64,000 bases of DNA from Larix kaempferi (taxonomy: Eukaryota; Streptophyta; Pinopsida; Pinales; Pinaceae): positions 7,077,001-7,141,000 of the forward strand of contig BSBM01000076.1 of the NCBI GenBank assembly GCA_027924585.1, in the 5' to 3' direction. The notes under the pieces were generated by a model. It worked only from the letters and a program-made list of their open reading frames with translations. It ran no database searches and was not told the DNA's origin. The position numbers and the translations under genes are program-made. The number at the start of each line of letters is the position of its first letter. Positions within the stretch are counted from its first letter, which is position 1. This document shows positions 35,741-47,428 of the stretch, piece by piece.

Positions 35741-38700
35741 TTATGGAGCATGTGGCTGCAAAGACTTTGAATCAAGTAAGTTCTCTTCTTGTATTTTGCG
35801 CTGCACATAGGAACTATCTTTCATTCGAGAATACCTACAAAAGGAAAAAGGTGGAGATATGCGAAGGCCTGATAGAGATTTTACTCTTGATATTGCAGTG
35901 AATGTAAGTCCTTGTCGGTCAGTGTTGCCAATATCTATTATTGCATTTTGCAAGCTCATCCCTTGTGCTTTATGGATTGTTAAACCCCATGCCATGCGAA
36001 GTGGTACTTGCCTTCGTGAACCCCTTGTTATAGGAGGAATGGGGACATAATTTGGATTGGAAGAATCCCATGGGGGACCATTGTAGTGGAGAAAATCAAT
36101 TGCAACATAAGATGGCAATGTAGGTGGTTGATCATTGGAATTGTAGACAATTGCAATAACTTTCCCAAGTGAGCCATTCACAAGTCCTGCTGAGACACAC
36201 AAGTTGGCTGTCAACATGACTTGTAGGTGGTTCATCATCTATTGAGCTTTGTACATGTTGTTTCTTTTGCTCTGCAAAGCAATGTGCAATTGGCATGTTG
36301 AGGCGTTTTAGCATTTGTTTGTTGTGCAATGCAATAGAGCTATTAGTTGCGTACAAGTGAGTGCATTGGTCAAATGTATGATTGTCTTCATGTGAAAGGG
36401 ACGAGGTTGTTCTTGACATGAGGAGCATCCAATATTCGAGAGTTGGTATTGCATTTCGAATATTGAGCGAGAGTTTTCGAAAGGAAACTTGAGAAGGGGT
36501 GTTGCCTTGTTGTCGAAAGATGGTTGAAAGAGTGACAAAAGTGTCAAAAGTACGCCAGAGAGCATTCCCTCGTGATGCACCAACATACATGGGGATTTCC
36601 TTTATAGGTGGTAGTTGTCCGAAATCACCAAGGAAGATGATGGAGCACCCACCAAATGGATTTGTACATTGGGACGTGAATGCTTGTCATAAGCAGTCAT
36701 CCATTCGGGTTAACAATTTTGGGCCAACGAAACTCATTTCATCAATGATTATGTATTGGATATGGCGGAATTGTTGTTGGAAGCTTGAAAGGGATTGTCC
36801 TTCAAGAGGATGCATCTCTGTAATGGGTATGCGAAGGGAAGCATGTATTGTTAACGCATGTATGTTAAAAGCAGCAACATCGGTGGGAGCAAGGAGGAGC
36901 AAGGGTGAAGGGTTATCGCTAGAGGCATGTTGGAGTGTAGATCTAAGGCAAGAAATCAAGAAAGAATTTCATGTTCCTGCAGTGCCTTGAATGACCATTT
37001 TGAGTGAGGGAAGGGTTGTAGCATTTGTGGAGTGTGTGATGATAAGGGAAAAGTCCATGCGTTGTGTGGGAGACAAGGAGGCAGGAGAACATGAAGATGA
37101 CAAGGCGTTAGGTTCTACATGTGTATACATTCGAATGACTTCAATGAATGATATAGATGTTGCATGGATGTGTGAAGGAATATGGTTTTTGGTCCAATTT
37201 TGGTCTTTGTCAAAGTCACGATGACCAAGCATGTCAAGGTCATCAACATAGAGGTTGTTTCCAGGGTGGAGTTGAGAAAGGAGTTCCCATTCATCCATGG
37301 AAGGGGCTAAGGGGAAGTGGTTTGAAGTAGAGGTCGAGCCACCAGAGGGAGGGGTACTGGGGGGTTTTGGAAAATGATCAACATGCCAGGTAGTATATGT
37401 GTCTTTAATTTGAACCCAATTAGAATTTATGGCCAATGTTGTGGATCCAATGTCATTGTGGAGGGTGCGGAAAGGTTTGTATAGGAGGAGATCACTCCAA
37501 CAAAAGGAAACAAAGGAATCTGCAGTAATGGGCGGAATGGTAGTGAAGCGAGGAAAGACACGAACAATTTTGGTAGGGTAGTTTGGTTTCCATTGCGATT
37601 TCTTTCTATGAGGTGAGTATGACCAAGAGCATGTAGCTTCAAGAAGGGTAAGTTGTTCGAGTGCAGGTGGGCGTTGCATGTATGCAGAAATGAAGGTGGG
37701 TGTTGTTGGGATGTCAGGAGAGTCATTGGAAATACAGTGGAAAACACTTTGGCTAACATTTAAGGACAGAAAGGAACGATTGCAAAGACAAAGAGGGAGT
37801 TTTTGGAGCATGTGGCAAGTCTCTTGTGCACCAATGTCTCTTTCTGCAACAGTTTCTGATAGAAAACGTCTTATTGGTAGAAGGATGGGGGCATCGTGTG
37901 CAGTTGCATGTGCAAGCCGAGAAAGAAGTGCATGGTAGCTTTCTGATTTAGGCTCTACCTTTGCTGCATATTTTGAAATATATTTGAGGACAACATGTCT
38001 AGAGAGAACAGGTTGGCAATCAACATTAGCTCGCCAAATTGACAACATCATAGGGTTGTGAATATTTAGAAGGGAATCATTCCTTGCAGGGTTGTATGTT
38101 TTCCGGCCTTTTGCATCAATGAATAATGAAGAGGTAGGTTGTAGATCAAAGGGGAACCCGTAACGACATTGAAGAGATGATCCTTTTGTACGTAGGCAAG
38201 AAGATTCTGAACATTTTGTGTGCCTTTGGACACAATTAACAAGTTCTTCATAGTAATCCAAGTGATTAGTTGCAAGTATGGAATGTGATCCAATGGTGCA
38301 TGGATCATTTATAGTAGAGGCTTGTAAGGTTGGAGTTTGAAAATGGTTGACATGAGGATTCCATGCTGTAACAAACTTGTCAAAGTATAATTTGGCATCT
38401 TCAACCTTGGTAGCATCTGTTCCAGTCTAACGTGTCCATATTGGGTGCATTTTCTAGCCATAAGAATCCATGTATACGCGCAGATCCCCTGTGTTGCCAT
38501 TCATACCTACATGTAAAATATAAATATTAGTAACAAATATTTTAGGTTTTAAATACATTGAACTTTCATGGGAATATGAGTTGTTACCAACCTACACCAG
38601 TAGTCTTTTGTAAAAAGGCCTTTTTTAAGAACCTCTTCTAGGAATATTTTGAATCTATTGTCCATGTATTGAGATGCAACATGTGGATTGGATATAAGGT

Positions 38701-40210
38701 TGCGAATTCTCCATTGGTGTTGTTGATTCGAAGTGGATGGAGCTTGTTCAGGCATCAAAGAATGCAAATCTGGCCACTTTGGGTCAGTTGCGCTGAGCGT
38801 GAAGAAGAATGTAGGTGTCCCTTGTTGAGTGATCATGTCAGTTAGCTCACCCCTACTTTTGTTCCAGTAGGAGCGTGTGCCACGAAGTTTGGAGCCGAAG
38901 CGCATGACTTGCTCAATAATTTTAGCATCAGGCAAGTCTTGTAATTGTTGTACAAGTTCTGATATGGTTGGAGGCAATGTATCTTCAATGTTACGTTTTA
39001 CAAACACGGAAGTAATAGATTGGCTACGATGGTGCATCATCAGGTTATATATGTAATAACGAAAATGAGGATGTTGGCCAAATCTATTGTCATGGTATCT
39101 AAGAAGGTGCAGTGCATAATTGTCCATACCAACCTCTTGAATGTGTGGTTGTTTAAGCATTGCAACTCCTGTGGGAAATAAGGTTGGGAAGGCCATTGAG
39201 AGGAGGCCTATTGTGTTATACTCATTGATAGGGAAAATGTCTATTGGGGACCAGTCAATGCAAGGTAGAGTGCCTGCATGCCTTGATCCTAAGAAGCGTT
39301 TGATTTCATCAACTTTAGTTCTACAATTTGTTTGTGTAGATATACAGGAGGATGATTGTTGTTCATGGGGTTTGAGGAAGTTGGATGATTGAATAGTAGA
39401 AGTTTAGGTATGTTCAGCAAATGGGGTTTCAGCGGGTGTGACATGATGAAGGAGGGCTGAAATGTCAGTTGGTTCAAGAGGCAAAGAAGATAATGCAGTT
39501 GATTTAACTTGGACATATTTGTAGTACGAATCATTTGAAATCTTGTATTCAAGAGCAGCAAGAACACGTGTTCGACTAACAAAGAAGTCATAAGGCTTTT
39601 TCGTAGGACTGCATATACGAACAATAAGGATATCAATGTCTGAGAGTAAATGAGGGAGGAAAGTGGAAATGCTTGTAATGTTTTGTGGGAAGCTTATAGT
39701 GTGGCCAGAATATGTATATTGTCCCCCACGAGCATGAGTGACTTGTAAAATTGGGTTAACTCGAGAAATGAGAATTTCTTCAACTTGAGTAAGGGCTGCT
39801 AGCACTGATGGTTGTATCCCAGGATCCATATTGTTTGCAATGGAATAACGGTGGCCATTTTGTTCTGCATTGCACCGAGAACATGCATATGCACCAGAAG
39901 AGTGTTTTATTTTAATTCCAGTATATGACTCCATGCATATAGAGCATATTTTCATGGGAGATAATTTGTCCAATCTTGTACGAAATCGTTGTTGTGCACC
40001 ATGCAGGTCCATGTTTATTGGGTGCGTTGTTGTGGATGGTCTGGAGGTTGTAAGGGGAGGTTGAGCAACATGAAATGGAGAAGAGATATGAACAAGTTGA
40101 TGAACAGCTCTATATAGAAGGCGTTGACGCTTGTTGTTTTCATTTTTCTTTTGAGCATATAGAAGTCTTCTACATGCATTCTATTGATCATTGTTATCAT
40201 TGGTTGACAT
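35741..40210 (-). pseudogene. Helitron RepHel (HUH replication initiator plus helicase), dead
   Basis: Minus strand from an ATG at 40210. Domains in order: a short basic N-terminus with one TAG; a CxxC...CxxC zinc finger (CSICMES...CSRC, near 39950-39870); a DUF6570-like segment; and, after a TAA near 39402, the Helitron N-domain (MAFPTLFPTGVAML, TPTFFFTLSATDPKWPDLHS). An 85-nt intron at 38591-38507 has GT/AG ends. The HUH motif follows at 38478-38470, reading Arg-Ile-His. A frameshift lies near 38420, then the tyrosine pair in YISKYAAK. The SF1 helicase follows: Walker A VIQGTAGT then TGA and Asn, APTDVAAFNIHALTIHASL, IIIDEMSF, FLGDFGQLPP, and motif VI FTAISRVKSLSGL, ending at 35741. It cannot nick DNA or hydrolyse ATP. 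Confidence 0.93.
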
Positions 40211-40219
40211 GCCTACAAA

Positions 40220-40760
40220 AAAATGTGTTTATTGGTTGTGGACTTTGTGGTGCATTGGGTGGAACAGAAAAATACTATACATGTAATAATTGCAAGAGTA
40301 AACAAAGTTATATTGTATAAGATAAATGGTTATCCATGTTGCATTTATGGTGCCTTTGGTGGAAGAGAAAAATAATATATATGTAATAATTCAAAGAGTA
40401 AACAAAGGTATATTGTAAAAGATATATGGAACATGCATAATTTATGTGAATTTGTTGCAAGAAAGAAATAAAGACACTCTTGAAGAGTGTTTATAAAGAA
40501 AAAAAGTATAGACTTGACAAAGCAATCTAAATTATAAGTACAAATTTGAAAATTGCAAGATAGGCTGCAAAAAAGATGTGATTTAACACAATGGTACAAC
40601 AAAACTAAATAATATAATATTCAAGACTGCTCATTGATGGTTTCAAGTACCACCTATGTAAAAGTGTGTACACAAAAATGTGTAGTTTCTAAGTACAAGC
40701 TAGAAAGTACAAAAGTCAAAATTGAAGAGTAGAATGATGTTGGGGAAAGTGTTTGTAAAG
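40220..40760. other. Spacer between RepHel and RPA
   Basis: About 550 bp between the RPA stop (40768) and the RepHel ATG (40210). It holds a local repeat: 'gaaaaatactatacatgtaataattgcaagagtaaacaaag' (40269-40309) is echoed at 40367-40406. It should contain the RPA 3' UTR and the RepHel promoter, but no clear TATA box or terminator stands out. Confidence 0.4.
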
Positions 40761-40767
40761 GTAGAGT

Positions 40768-42686
40768 TCAAAGCTTGCAAGCAATTGGATGTTTATTAAG
40801 CACAATGTGTTCACTTTCATCAAGACTATCGACAGGGGACAATAAAGGAGAAACCTCTTCTGACATAACAAGAAGCACCTTCAAGAGAGCATTTGAATTA
40901 AAAGTCTCTGTCTTTACTGATAAGGTTAGAAGGTACTGCCAAGAAAAAACATGTTGAACAATTTCCAAGAGAGACGCTGGATCATTTGATAGAAGACAAA
41001 AATCTTTTGCAGAGACCCCCATGAGTTGTTGCGCAACATCATCAAAAGCTATGATACCGTATAGTTGTCCAGTAGCATCCGTGATGTCAAGTTTGAGTAT
41101 GTATCGGTAAGCACACTCTGTAAAATCCCCATCACATTTTGCACAATGCCAAACATTGCCAACTTTGTGGGAAATTTTTTTCATGCATTGTATTCCATCG
41201 ACAAATAGATGGTATGCAAGGAAATGAAAGTCATTGATGTTAATATGGGTGATTGTAGCAATAATTGAATACCAAGTTTCCTTCTCAGAGGGTTGGAAAG
41301 ATTGTAGCATAGAGATGGAAATGCGTTTACAGGAGGTAGAAGAAGACGAGTTGGATTTTCTGCTCAAAGATGGGGAGGCTGAACGGAATCCATTGTTAGC
41401 AAACCATGCTTGGAGAACTTCAGCTTCCTCAATATATGGGTTTATAATGAGGTTGGTGTTTGATATTGTTCCAATGGTTTTTCCATTGAATTCTGTAACA
41501 CGCCCACCTTTTATTGAAAGGATAGAGGGAGTAGCTAAACCTCGAAGGTTTCCAAGTTGGGCACCTTCAATTGTGCAATGGTCCCCCCAAAGTGTTATAT
41601 CTATGCTATACCTGGACATGTCCCTCAACCCAACTGTTCGACGAAGGGTTTCAAAGCCATCCCTTTTTCGTATAGTTGATGCAGGGGAAACAAAAATGAC
41701 AATTCCGAGAAGGTCAACCATGGAATTGAGCGGTGTAGTTTTGATGTCATGGATAGATTTAAAGTTCAAGAAATGAAAAGGAATAAGTGGACACTCTTCC
41801 AAGCATCGTTGAATTGTTGAGGAGGAGTTAAGGAAAATCTCGAAAGCACTTTTAAAATGGTTGTAGTTTGGATTAACTGGTTTGATTGTGCCATTTAAGA
41901 CTATGTAGACTATGCCAACTTGTAGTTGGTCATATAATGAGGTAGCTAGTTCATTGAAAGCAAAGATATGAATCTCATCTCTGGTAGCACTAACAAGTTC
42001 AAACCCAAAGAGTTGACCGGGACCTTTTTGGTTGGTGTGGGTGTTGATACTTGTCTTTACAGTAAGTCGTCCTTGAATGGTCCAAGTTTTGTTGGAAGGG
42101 TTGAGCAATGTGAATTGAAGAGTAGGTGCAACAAGGTTTGGCGTTGGAAAAGGTATTGCAAGTGAAGGGTTTTCAGAGTCAAGGGCATTGTTTTCTAAAA
42201 TAGATGAACTGTTGTGGGATGTAAAGCTAGGTGTGAGGTTGAAAGGGTATGGGTCTCCAATAATTGTTGTTTCTAAGGTGACAATTTCGAAGGTTCCCAA
42301 TGTGATAGTCCTGGCAAGAAGAATGAACGTAAGTAAGTATAAGTAAAAAATATGTTACAATTATGAGGAGTGAAAACTAAAATAAGTGAAAAGGAAGATG
42401 CGGAAAGCAAATCGTACGTTGCATCATGTATAGTGTTGCATGCACACTTGCTGACTTTGATGATTGAACCTTTTTGGAGTTGGTGGTTTTCCACAGCGTT
42501 ATTGTAGTTAGTTGGAAGCAATGTGTCGTGCTTATGAATTCCATCAGATATAGAGATTCAAAAGTGGGCAGTTGTTGAGTTCAAAGAGCTTAGTCGATCA
42601 AGAGAAACAACTTGTACAAGGGGGCATAGGTCAACAACACCATTCATTAGAAGTGAGACAACGTTTTCAGTCAATAGAGTGTCCAT
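40768..42686 (-). CDS. Helitron-borne replication protein A large subunit (RPA70-like)
   Basis: Two minus-strand exons. Exon 1 (42686-42418) starts MDTLLTENVVSLLMNGVVDL and encodes the RPA70 N-terminal OB-fold (LQKGSIIKVSKCACNTIHDA). One TGA at about 42561 falls where CGA (Arg) is expected. Intron 42417-42311 has GT donor and AG acceptor. Exon 2 (42310-40768) is fully open for over 500 codons: DBD-A (NKTWTIQGRLTVKTSI, QLFGFELVSATRDEIHIFAF), DBD-B (VDLLGIVIFVSPASTIRKRD, ITLWGDHC) and DBD-C with a zinc ribbon. In that ribbon three of the four usual cysteines are obvious (CMKKIS...WHCAKC) and the first seems displaced. RPA binds single-stranded DNA and is thought to assist rolling-circle transposition. 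It is far better preserved than RepHel. Confidence 0.9.
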
Positions 42687-42689
42687 AGC

Positions 42690-44260
42690 GTGGTACTGCG
42701 AATAGTTGGCCTACAAAAGTAAGCTGGAGAAAAAGGTGAGATATTGATATTAAGTCTAAAGATGGAAGATGTAGGAGAACATGCCAAAAGATCATTTGAT
42801 ATTTCATGCAATACATGGCAATATTTGTGGAAAGAATACAAAAATGAAGGGCTTGAAATTGGTTTCAATTTTGGGATTATTTTCCTAGAATGACAACTTT
42901 TATAAGAGACAAAAACTGTTGTGGTGCAAATTATCTGACTAAGTTAGTACGAAACATATATTGGTAAACACAAGGAAATGAATATATACCAGTGAAGTAA
43001 CCGTTTGTCTGAAACCAGTAAATAAATAGGAGTAAATAAATGACAATCCATTGGTATAAACAGACTCTAGTTTCCAACAAAAACAACAAAAAAAGATAGT
43101 AGAAACAAAGTGTAGTTTTCAACAAAAAAATAACAAAAAAAATAGGATAATTTTAGATAAATTGGCTCTTAGAACCTTGTTTTTAAATATTAAACAGAAA
43201 TAGTGACAACAAGATAGCATTGTGCATATACTAGATTCCTAATATAAAGATTATTTTTCTGCAAGGGAAACTTTTCTAGGAGACAAAGACAACAAAAAAA
43301 GACTTCCAGTTTTCAACCAAAAAGAAGCAAAAAAGGCAGCATAATTTTAGGTAAATTTGCTGTTAGAACCTTGTTTTTAAATATGGAATAGGAGAATGGA
43401 CAACAAGATAGCATTGTACATATACCACATGCCTAATATAAAGATTGTTTTCCTGGAAGGGCAACTTTTCTAGGAGACAAAGACTATAGCAGTGCAAATT
43501 ATCTGCCAAATTTAGTAGTAAATAGGAGTAAATAAATGACAGTGCATTGACAGAAACAGATTCTAGTTTCCAACAAAAAACACAAAAAAAGACAGTAGAA
43601 ACAGAGTGTAGTTTTCAACAAAAACAAAAAACAAAAAAGACAACACAATTTTAGTTAATTTGTTGTTAGGACCTTGTTTTTAAATATTAAACAGAAACAG
43701 TGACAAAAATATTATTTTTTTGCAAGGGCAGCTTTTCCAAGAGACAAAGATTGTTGCAGTGCAAATTATTTGCCAAAGTTAGTAGGAATCATATATTGGT
43801 AATCACAAGGAAATGAATATATACCAGTCAAGTAACCTTTCATCTGAAAACAATAAATAAATCAGGTACATGATCAAATACAAGCTACAGCAAAAAACAA
43901 AAAAAAAATAGAAGCTACTTTCCAACAAAAAAGGGAACATAATTCTGGGTAAATTTACTCTGAGAACCTTGTTTTTAAATATTAAATAGGAATAGTGAAA
44001 ACAAGATAGGATTGTTCACATACCAAATGACTAAATTAAAGATTACTTTTTTGGAAGGGCAATTTTTCTAGGAGACAAAAAAATGAATATATACCAGTCA
44101 AGTAACCTTTCATCTGAAACTAGTAAATAATTGACATAAACAGACTCTAGTTTTCAAGAAAAAAACATCAAAAAAGACAGCAGCATCTTGTTTGAATATA
44201 TTAAACAGAAACAGGATTTAGAACAACATAATTATAGCAGGGGAAATGAGTTTTGGTTTG
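42690..44260. repeat. Degenerate tandem repeats upstream of the RPA gene
   Basis: Five decayed units marked by 'agaaccttgtttttaaatat' at about 43171, 43365, 43668, 43962 and 44188 (spacing 194-303 bp). Each is accompanied by variants of 'ttttctaggagacaaaga', 'accagtcaagtaacctttca' and A-rich runs of the form 'tttccaacaaaaaa'. No coding potential. Its position suggests the 5' subterminal part of the Helitron. Confidence 0.75.
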
Positions 44261-45060
44261 AGAGGAGAACCTTTTTTTTAATAGAAAACAAGAATCTTTG
44301 GATCCTTAACAAGGTTGATGGTCTGTAAACGAGCAACAAATTGAAGGTGATTCGAATGCTGAGAAAAAAACTGGTATTATGTCACAATAACAGTATCGAA
44401 GAACAAAAGAATGAGAGAGGCTTTACCCATCGAATTTTATAAACAATCAAGAGTAAAGGCGGTGCATTGGTGTCTGAGCACATTTAACCATTGTTGCATT
44501 GAAATCTGTTCTCGTATCTCCACAACATCAAATATCCAGCCGGTCCAATCCATCAAATCCAGATATACGTCCATAGCCAGAGATCTGTACTATTGAAACA
44601 AAGTTCATAACTTCATGATGGATTAAACACAAAGAAATCAATGTTCACATGGGTAGCCTTATAGAAGGTTGTTCAATGTCCAATCTGTCATTGAATGCTC
44701 AAATTTCTAATCAAAATTATAGATCAAGCTTTTTCCATGCAGAGCTAGTCCACCTGTTTAGACTGTATCAACCCAAATGCTGGCGAGTTTGGTCGAAATT
44801 CGAGTTGGGACCCACAAAATTTTGAATGTTAGGGTTTTTTTGCATGGTCAACAAACCTAAACGTGAGGGCACACATTTCAATATTATATTTTATTTGTTT
44901 TGATTTGGTTGACTTAGTTGTCCTCCTCTATGCTCTTTATGTGTACTCTTAACTGTTCCCTTTGTACACATTTTAAGTTATGTTGGATAGCTTTTAAGAG
45001 TTTTTAAAAAATATGATACTGCTTAATTTCTACTTTCTATATAATTTTTCTCTAAACTTA
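44260..45060. other. No recognisable gene
   Basis: Non-coding, moderately AT-rich. The plus-strand frame at 44411-44596 shows no family signature. Confidence 0.4.
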
Positions 45061-45270
45061 TCATTAGAGAAATTTTGAGGTCAAAAAATGGCCTCAAAAC
45101 AAAGAAAATGTACTATAAAATACAACCAATCACATTCTAGTAGATGACATCATCCCCCTTGGTGAGGTGGCATTGCATGAGTTAAGAATGTTTATTTGTC
45201 AAATTTTCTATGGTGGATGAAAACACATAGTTAACCAAGGTAGTGGTGTAAGTACTTTTAAGTCATAAAG

Positions 45271-45465
45271 TAAAGTACTCATAATGATAGTCTTTTCATA
45301 AAATAATATTATTGTCATTTTCAAGTAAAGTACTCATAATGAATGTATTTTCACACTTTCACATAAAATAATATTATTGTCATTTTCAAGTGAAGTACTC
45401 TTAATTCATAAGGAAAGTCCTTTCACATTTTTTTATAAAATAATATATTATCATTTTTATGTTTT
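45271..45465. repeat. Three tandem units of about 55-65 bp
   Basis: Units begin at 45271 (taaagtactc), 45326 (taaagtactc) and 45391 (tgaagtactc). Each continues with a Ca/Tt-rich stretch and 'cataaaataatatta'. They lie inside the inverted-repeat element. Confidence 0.75.
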
Positions 45466-45544
45466 TAATTTTAAATTATATATTCACTCCATTCTATTGA
45501 ATAACATAATGTCAAACTAATAAAAAATAATAATAGATTTAATA

Positions 45545-45571
45545 AATAATAATAATAATAATAATAATAAT
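45545..45571 (+). repeat. (AAT)n microsatellite
   Basis: Uninterrupted AAT/ATA triplet run within the inverted-repeat element. Confidence 0.8.
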
Positions 45572-46900
45572 GCAATGTGGATTATAATAATATTATCGAC
45601 ATTTTACATGTAAATAAATTCTCAATTAAATTACATTATTAAATTCATGAGAAAAGTACTAAATGTAAAAAGTCAACATAAAATTAAAAGAAAAGCTCTT
45701 AATTTTTTTTTATTATTATTTAATTTCATTTTCAAGTTCAAGACAAATAAATGTTAAAGGACAATACATTTTTGGGAATTTACAATGAATCTTAGTCACA
45801 TCAATGTAGTCTTATTTTATTAATTTTATTTCTAGTAAATTTTGAAAAGTAACTCAACCATGGTTATTTATATTGTGCATAGAAAATAGTGTGGGAGGTG
45901 ACTTGTCATATATCCCTACCTTATAAAACCCCCAATTCATAATATTTTAATATATCTCATATTTTTGTAGTACATCTCTTAGGAGGCCCTTTTTTTACCT
46001 CAAAATCTCTCTAATGTGTGATTCTTTTTATTATTTATGGAAAATCTCAATAAAAACCATTTCCTTAGAAATGGTGGAAAACCATTTCTAGATAAATTGT
46101 ATTTTTTAACATATTAAAAAGATGATATTAAAAAGATGATGTATGAGTGTAATTGTTGGTTTTAATTGTTCTTGATGGTTATTGATTTTCAAGTAATAGT
46201 GGTAATATTCTTGTCAATACAAATTAATTATTTATTATATGAAGAAATACATGTGCTTTTTTGTGAGTCATTTTAACTATAAAATATTAATATAGATTCA
46301 TTTTAAACATGCATTTAATTAAGAGTGGTGAGGGATTAATTTATTTCATGTCACATATTAATTTCTTCCTATTAAACGATAAAAAAATTACACTTTAAAA
46401 AATTGTTCTCTAGATGTATATTGATTTTCAAGTATGTACATGGAGATGCATGTATGTTGATTTTCATAAATGTACGTGTCAACATCTCTCCCATAGAAGG
46501 TTTTAAAGCATTGTTTTTTCACAAAATATTTTAATTTCATTTTGAATAAAAAATTTCATTCTAAGTTCGTCTTCCTTGTTAATTTCAAACTCCTAACTTT
46601 ATAATTTCAAAATAGATCTTATCAAATAAGAAGGTTGTAAAGTATTATTTTTCACATAATATATTATTCTCACTTTGAATAAAAAATTTCATTCTAAGTC
46701 AATCTTCAATTTCAAACTCATGACTTTATAATTTCAAAATAGAGCTTCTCAAACCTTAAATAGATGAGGCAAAGTAAACTTTAAAAACTACCATCAAAGA
46801 GAAATACAAATCTTATCATTGATTTTATTTTAGCATCAAATATAGCATAACATATAAATCCGAGGAAAAAAAAACATAACATATAATGTTTCCCCACTTG

Positions 46901-46914
46901 CAAGCCTCGATCTT
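46901..46914 (+). other. LINE target-site duplication, left
   Basis: caagcctcgatctt, identical to 48671-48684. It is followed directly by a T run, which is the poly(A) end of a minus-strand insertion. Confidence 0.88.
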
Positions 46915-47428
46915 TTTTTTTAACAGAAACGACTAGATTTTGATTATATAAAAAAGGAGGAGTACATAGCAAAATACAGAGCAGATTGCTCCCATGAATG
47001 GAAGACAACCATCACTCCCAATTCATCCAGTTCAGGTTCATAACAGTCATTATACCTACCAGTCCTATGGAAACTATAATATCTTATGAACTGCCTTAAA
47101 AGAAGTAAATAGGAATAGAACATTGTGCAGGTGCTTCCTTATCCAAGAACTGGATACATAAACCTTCCAAGTTTTCAAAAATGCAGTTGAAACCTAAACT
47201 ATTAATTACAGAGTTCTTAAGCATCATTCTAGAAAGCAAATAAACCAAAAAGGAACCAAAGATGGCCAACCCGTGACCAGAACCAGCAACCAGCTACTTG
47301 AGGCCGATGTCCATGGCAACACCAACAGGTTCTGCTACACCATTCTTATCTGTATTGAGATCCATGAAGTTCCCGACACTTGCCATAAATTTCTACAGCT
47401 TCACCATTTTCATGTTGATTTCTTCAAG

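Larger units (their letters stand above)
35741..42690 (-). mobile_element. Helitron (RepHel plus RPA gene), termini not found
   Basis: Two minus-strand genes in the order RPA70-like then RepHel, the gene set of autonomous plant Helitrons. I looked for a TC start and a CTRR end with a preceding hairpin (43-45 kb and 35.3-35.75 kb) and could not find convincing ones, so the interval given covers only the genes. RepHel is inactivated; RPA is nearly open. Confidence 0.85.
45062..46016. mobile_element. Non-autonomous DNA element with 34-bp inverted termini
   Basis: 45062-45095 and 45983-46016 are reverse complements with three mismatches, starting cattagag and ending ggcctc inward. The 955-bp interval is AT-rich and has no gene. 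The flanking bases do not form an obvious target duplication, so the exact ends may lie a few bases off or the site may have decayed. The length and termini fit a large MITE or a Mutator-like derivative; superfamily unassigned. Confidence 0.65.

Noticed and set aside
35300-35741. Search for the Helitron 3' hairpin and CTRR end
   Set aside because: No candidate combined a stable hairpin with CTRR and a following T on the minus strand.
36499-37224. Plus-strand frames of 163 and 77 residues
   Set aside because: They lie opposite the Helitron helicase, whose motifs on the minus strand are clear; these are antisense shadows.
41234-41776. Plus-strand frame of 180 residues
   Set aside because: Antisense shadow of the RPA coding exon.
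45062-46016. Assigning the inverted-repeat element to Mutator on the basis of its ends
   Set aside because: No 9-bp target duplication is visible, so the superfamily stays open.
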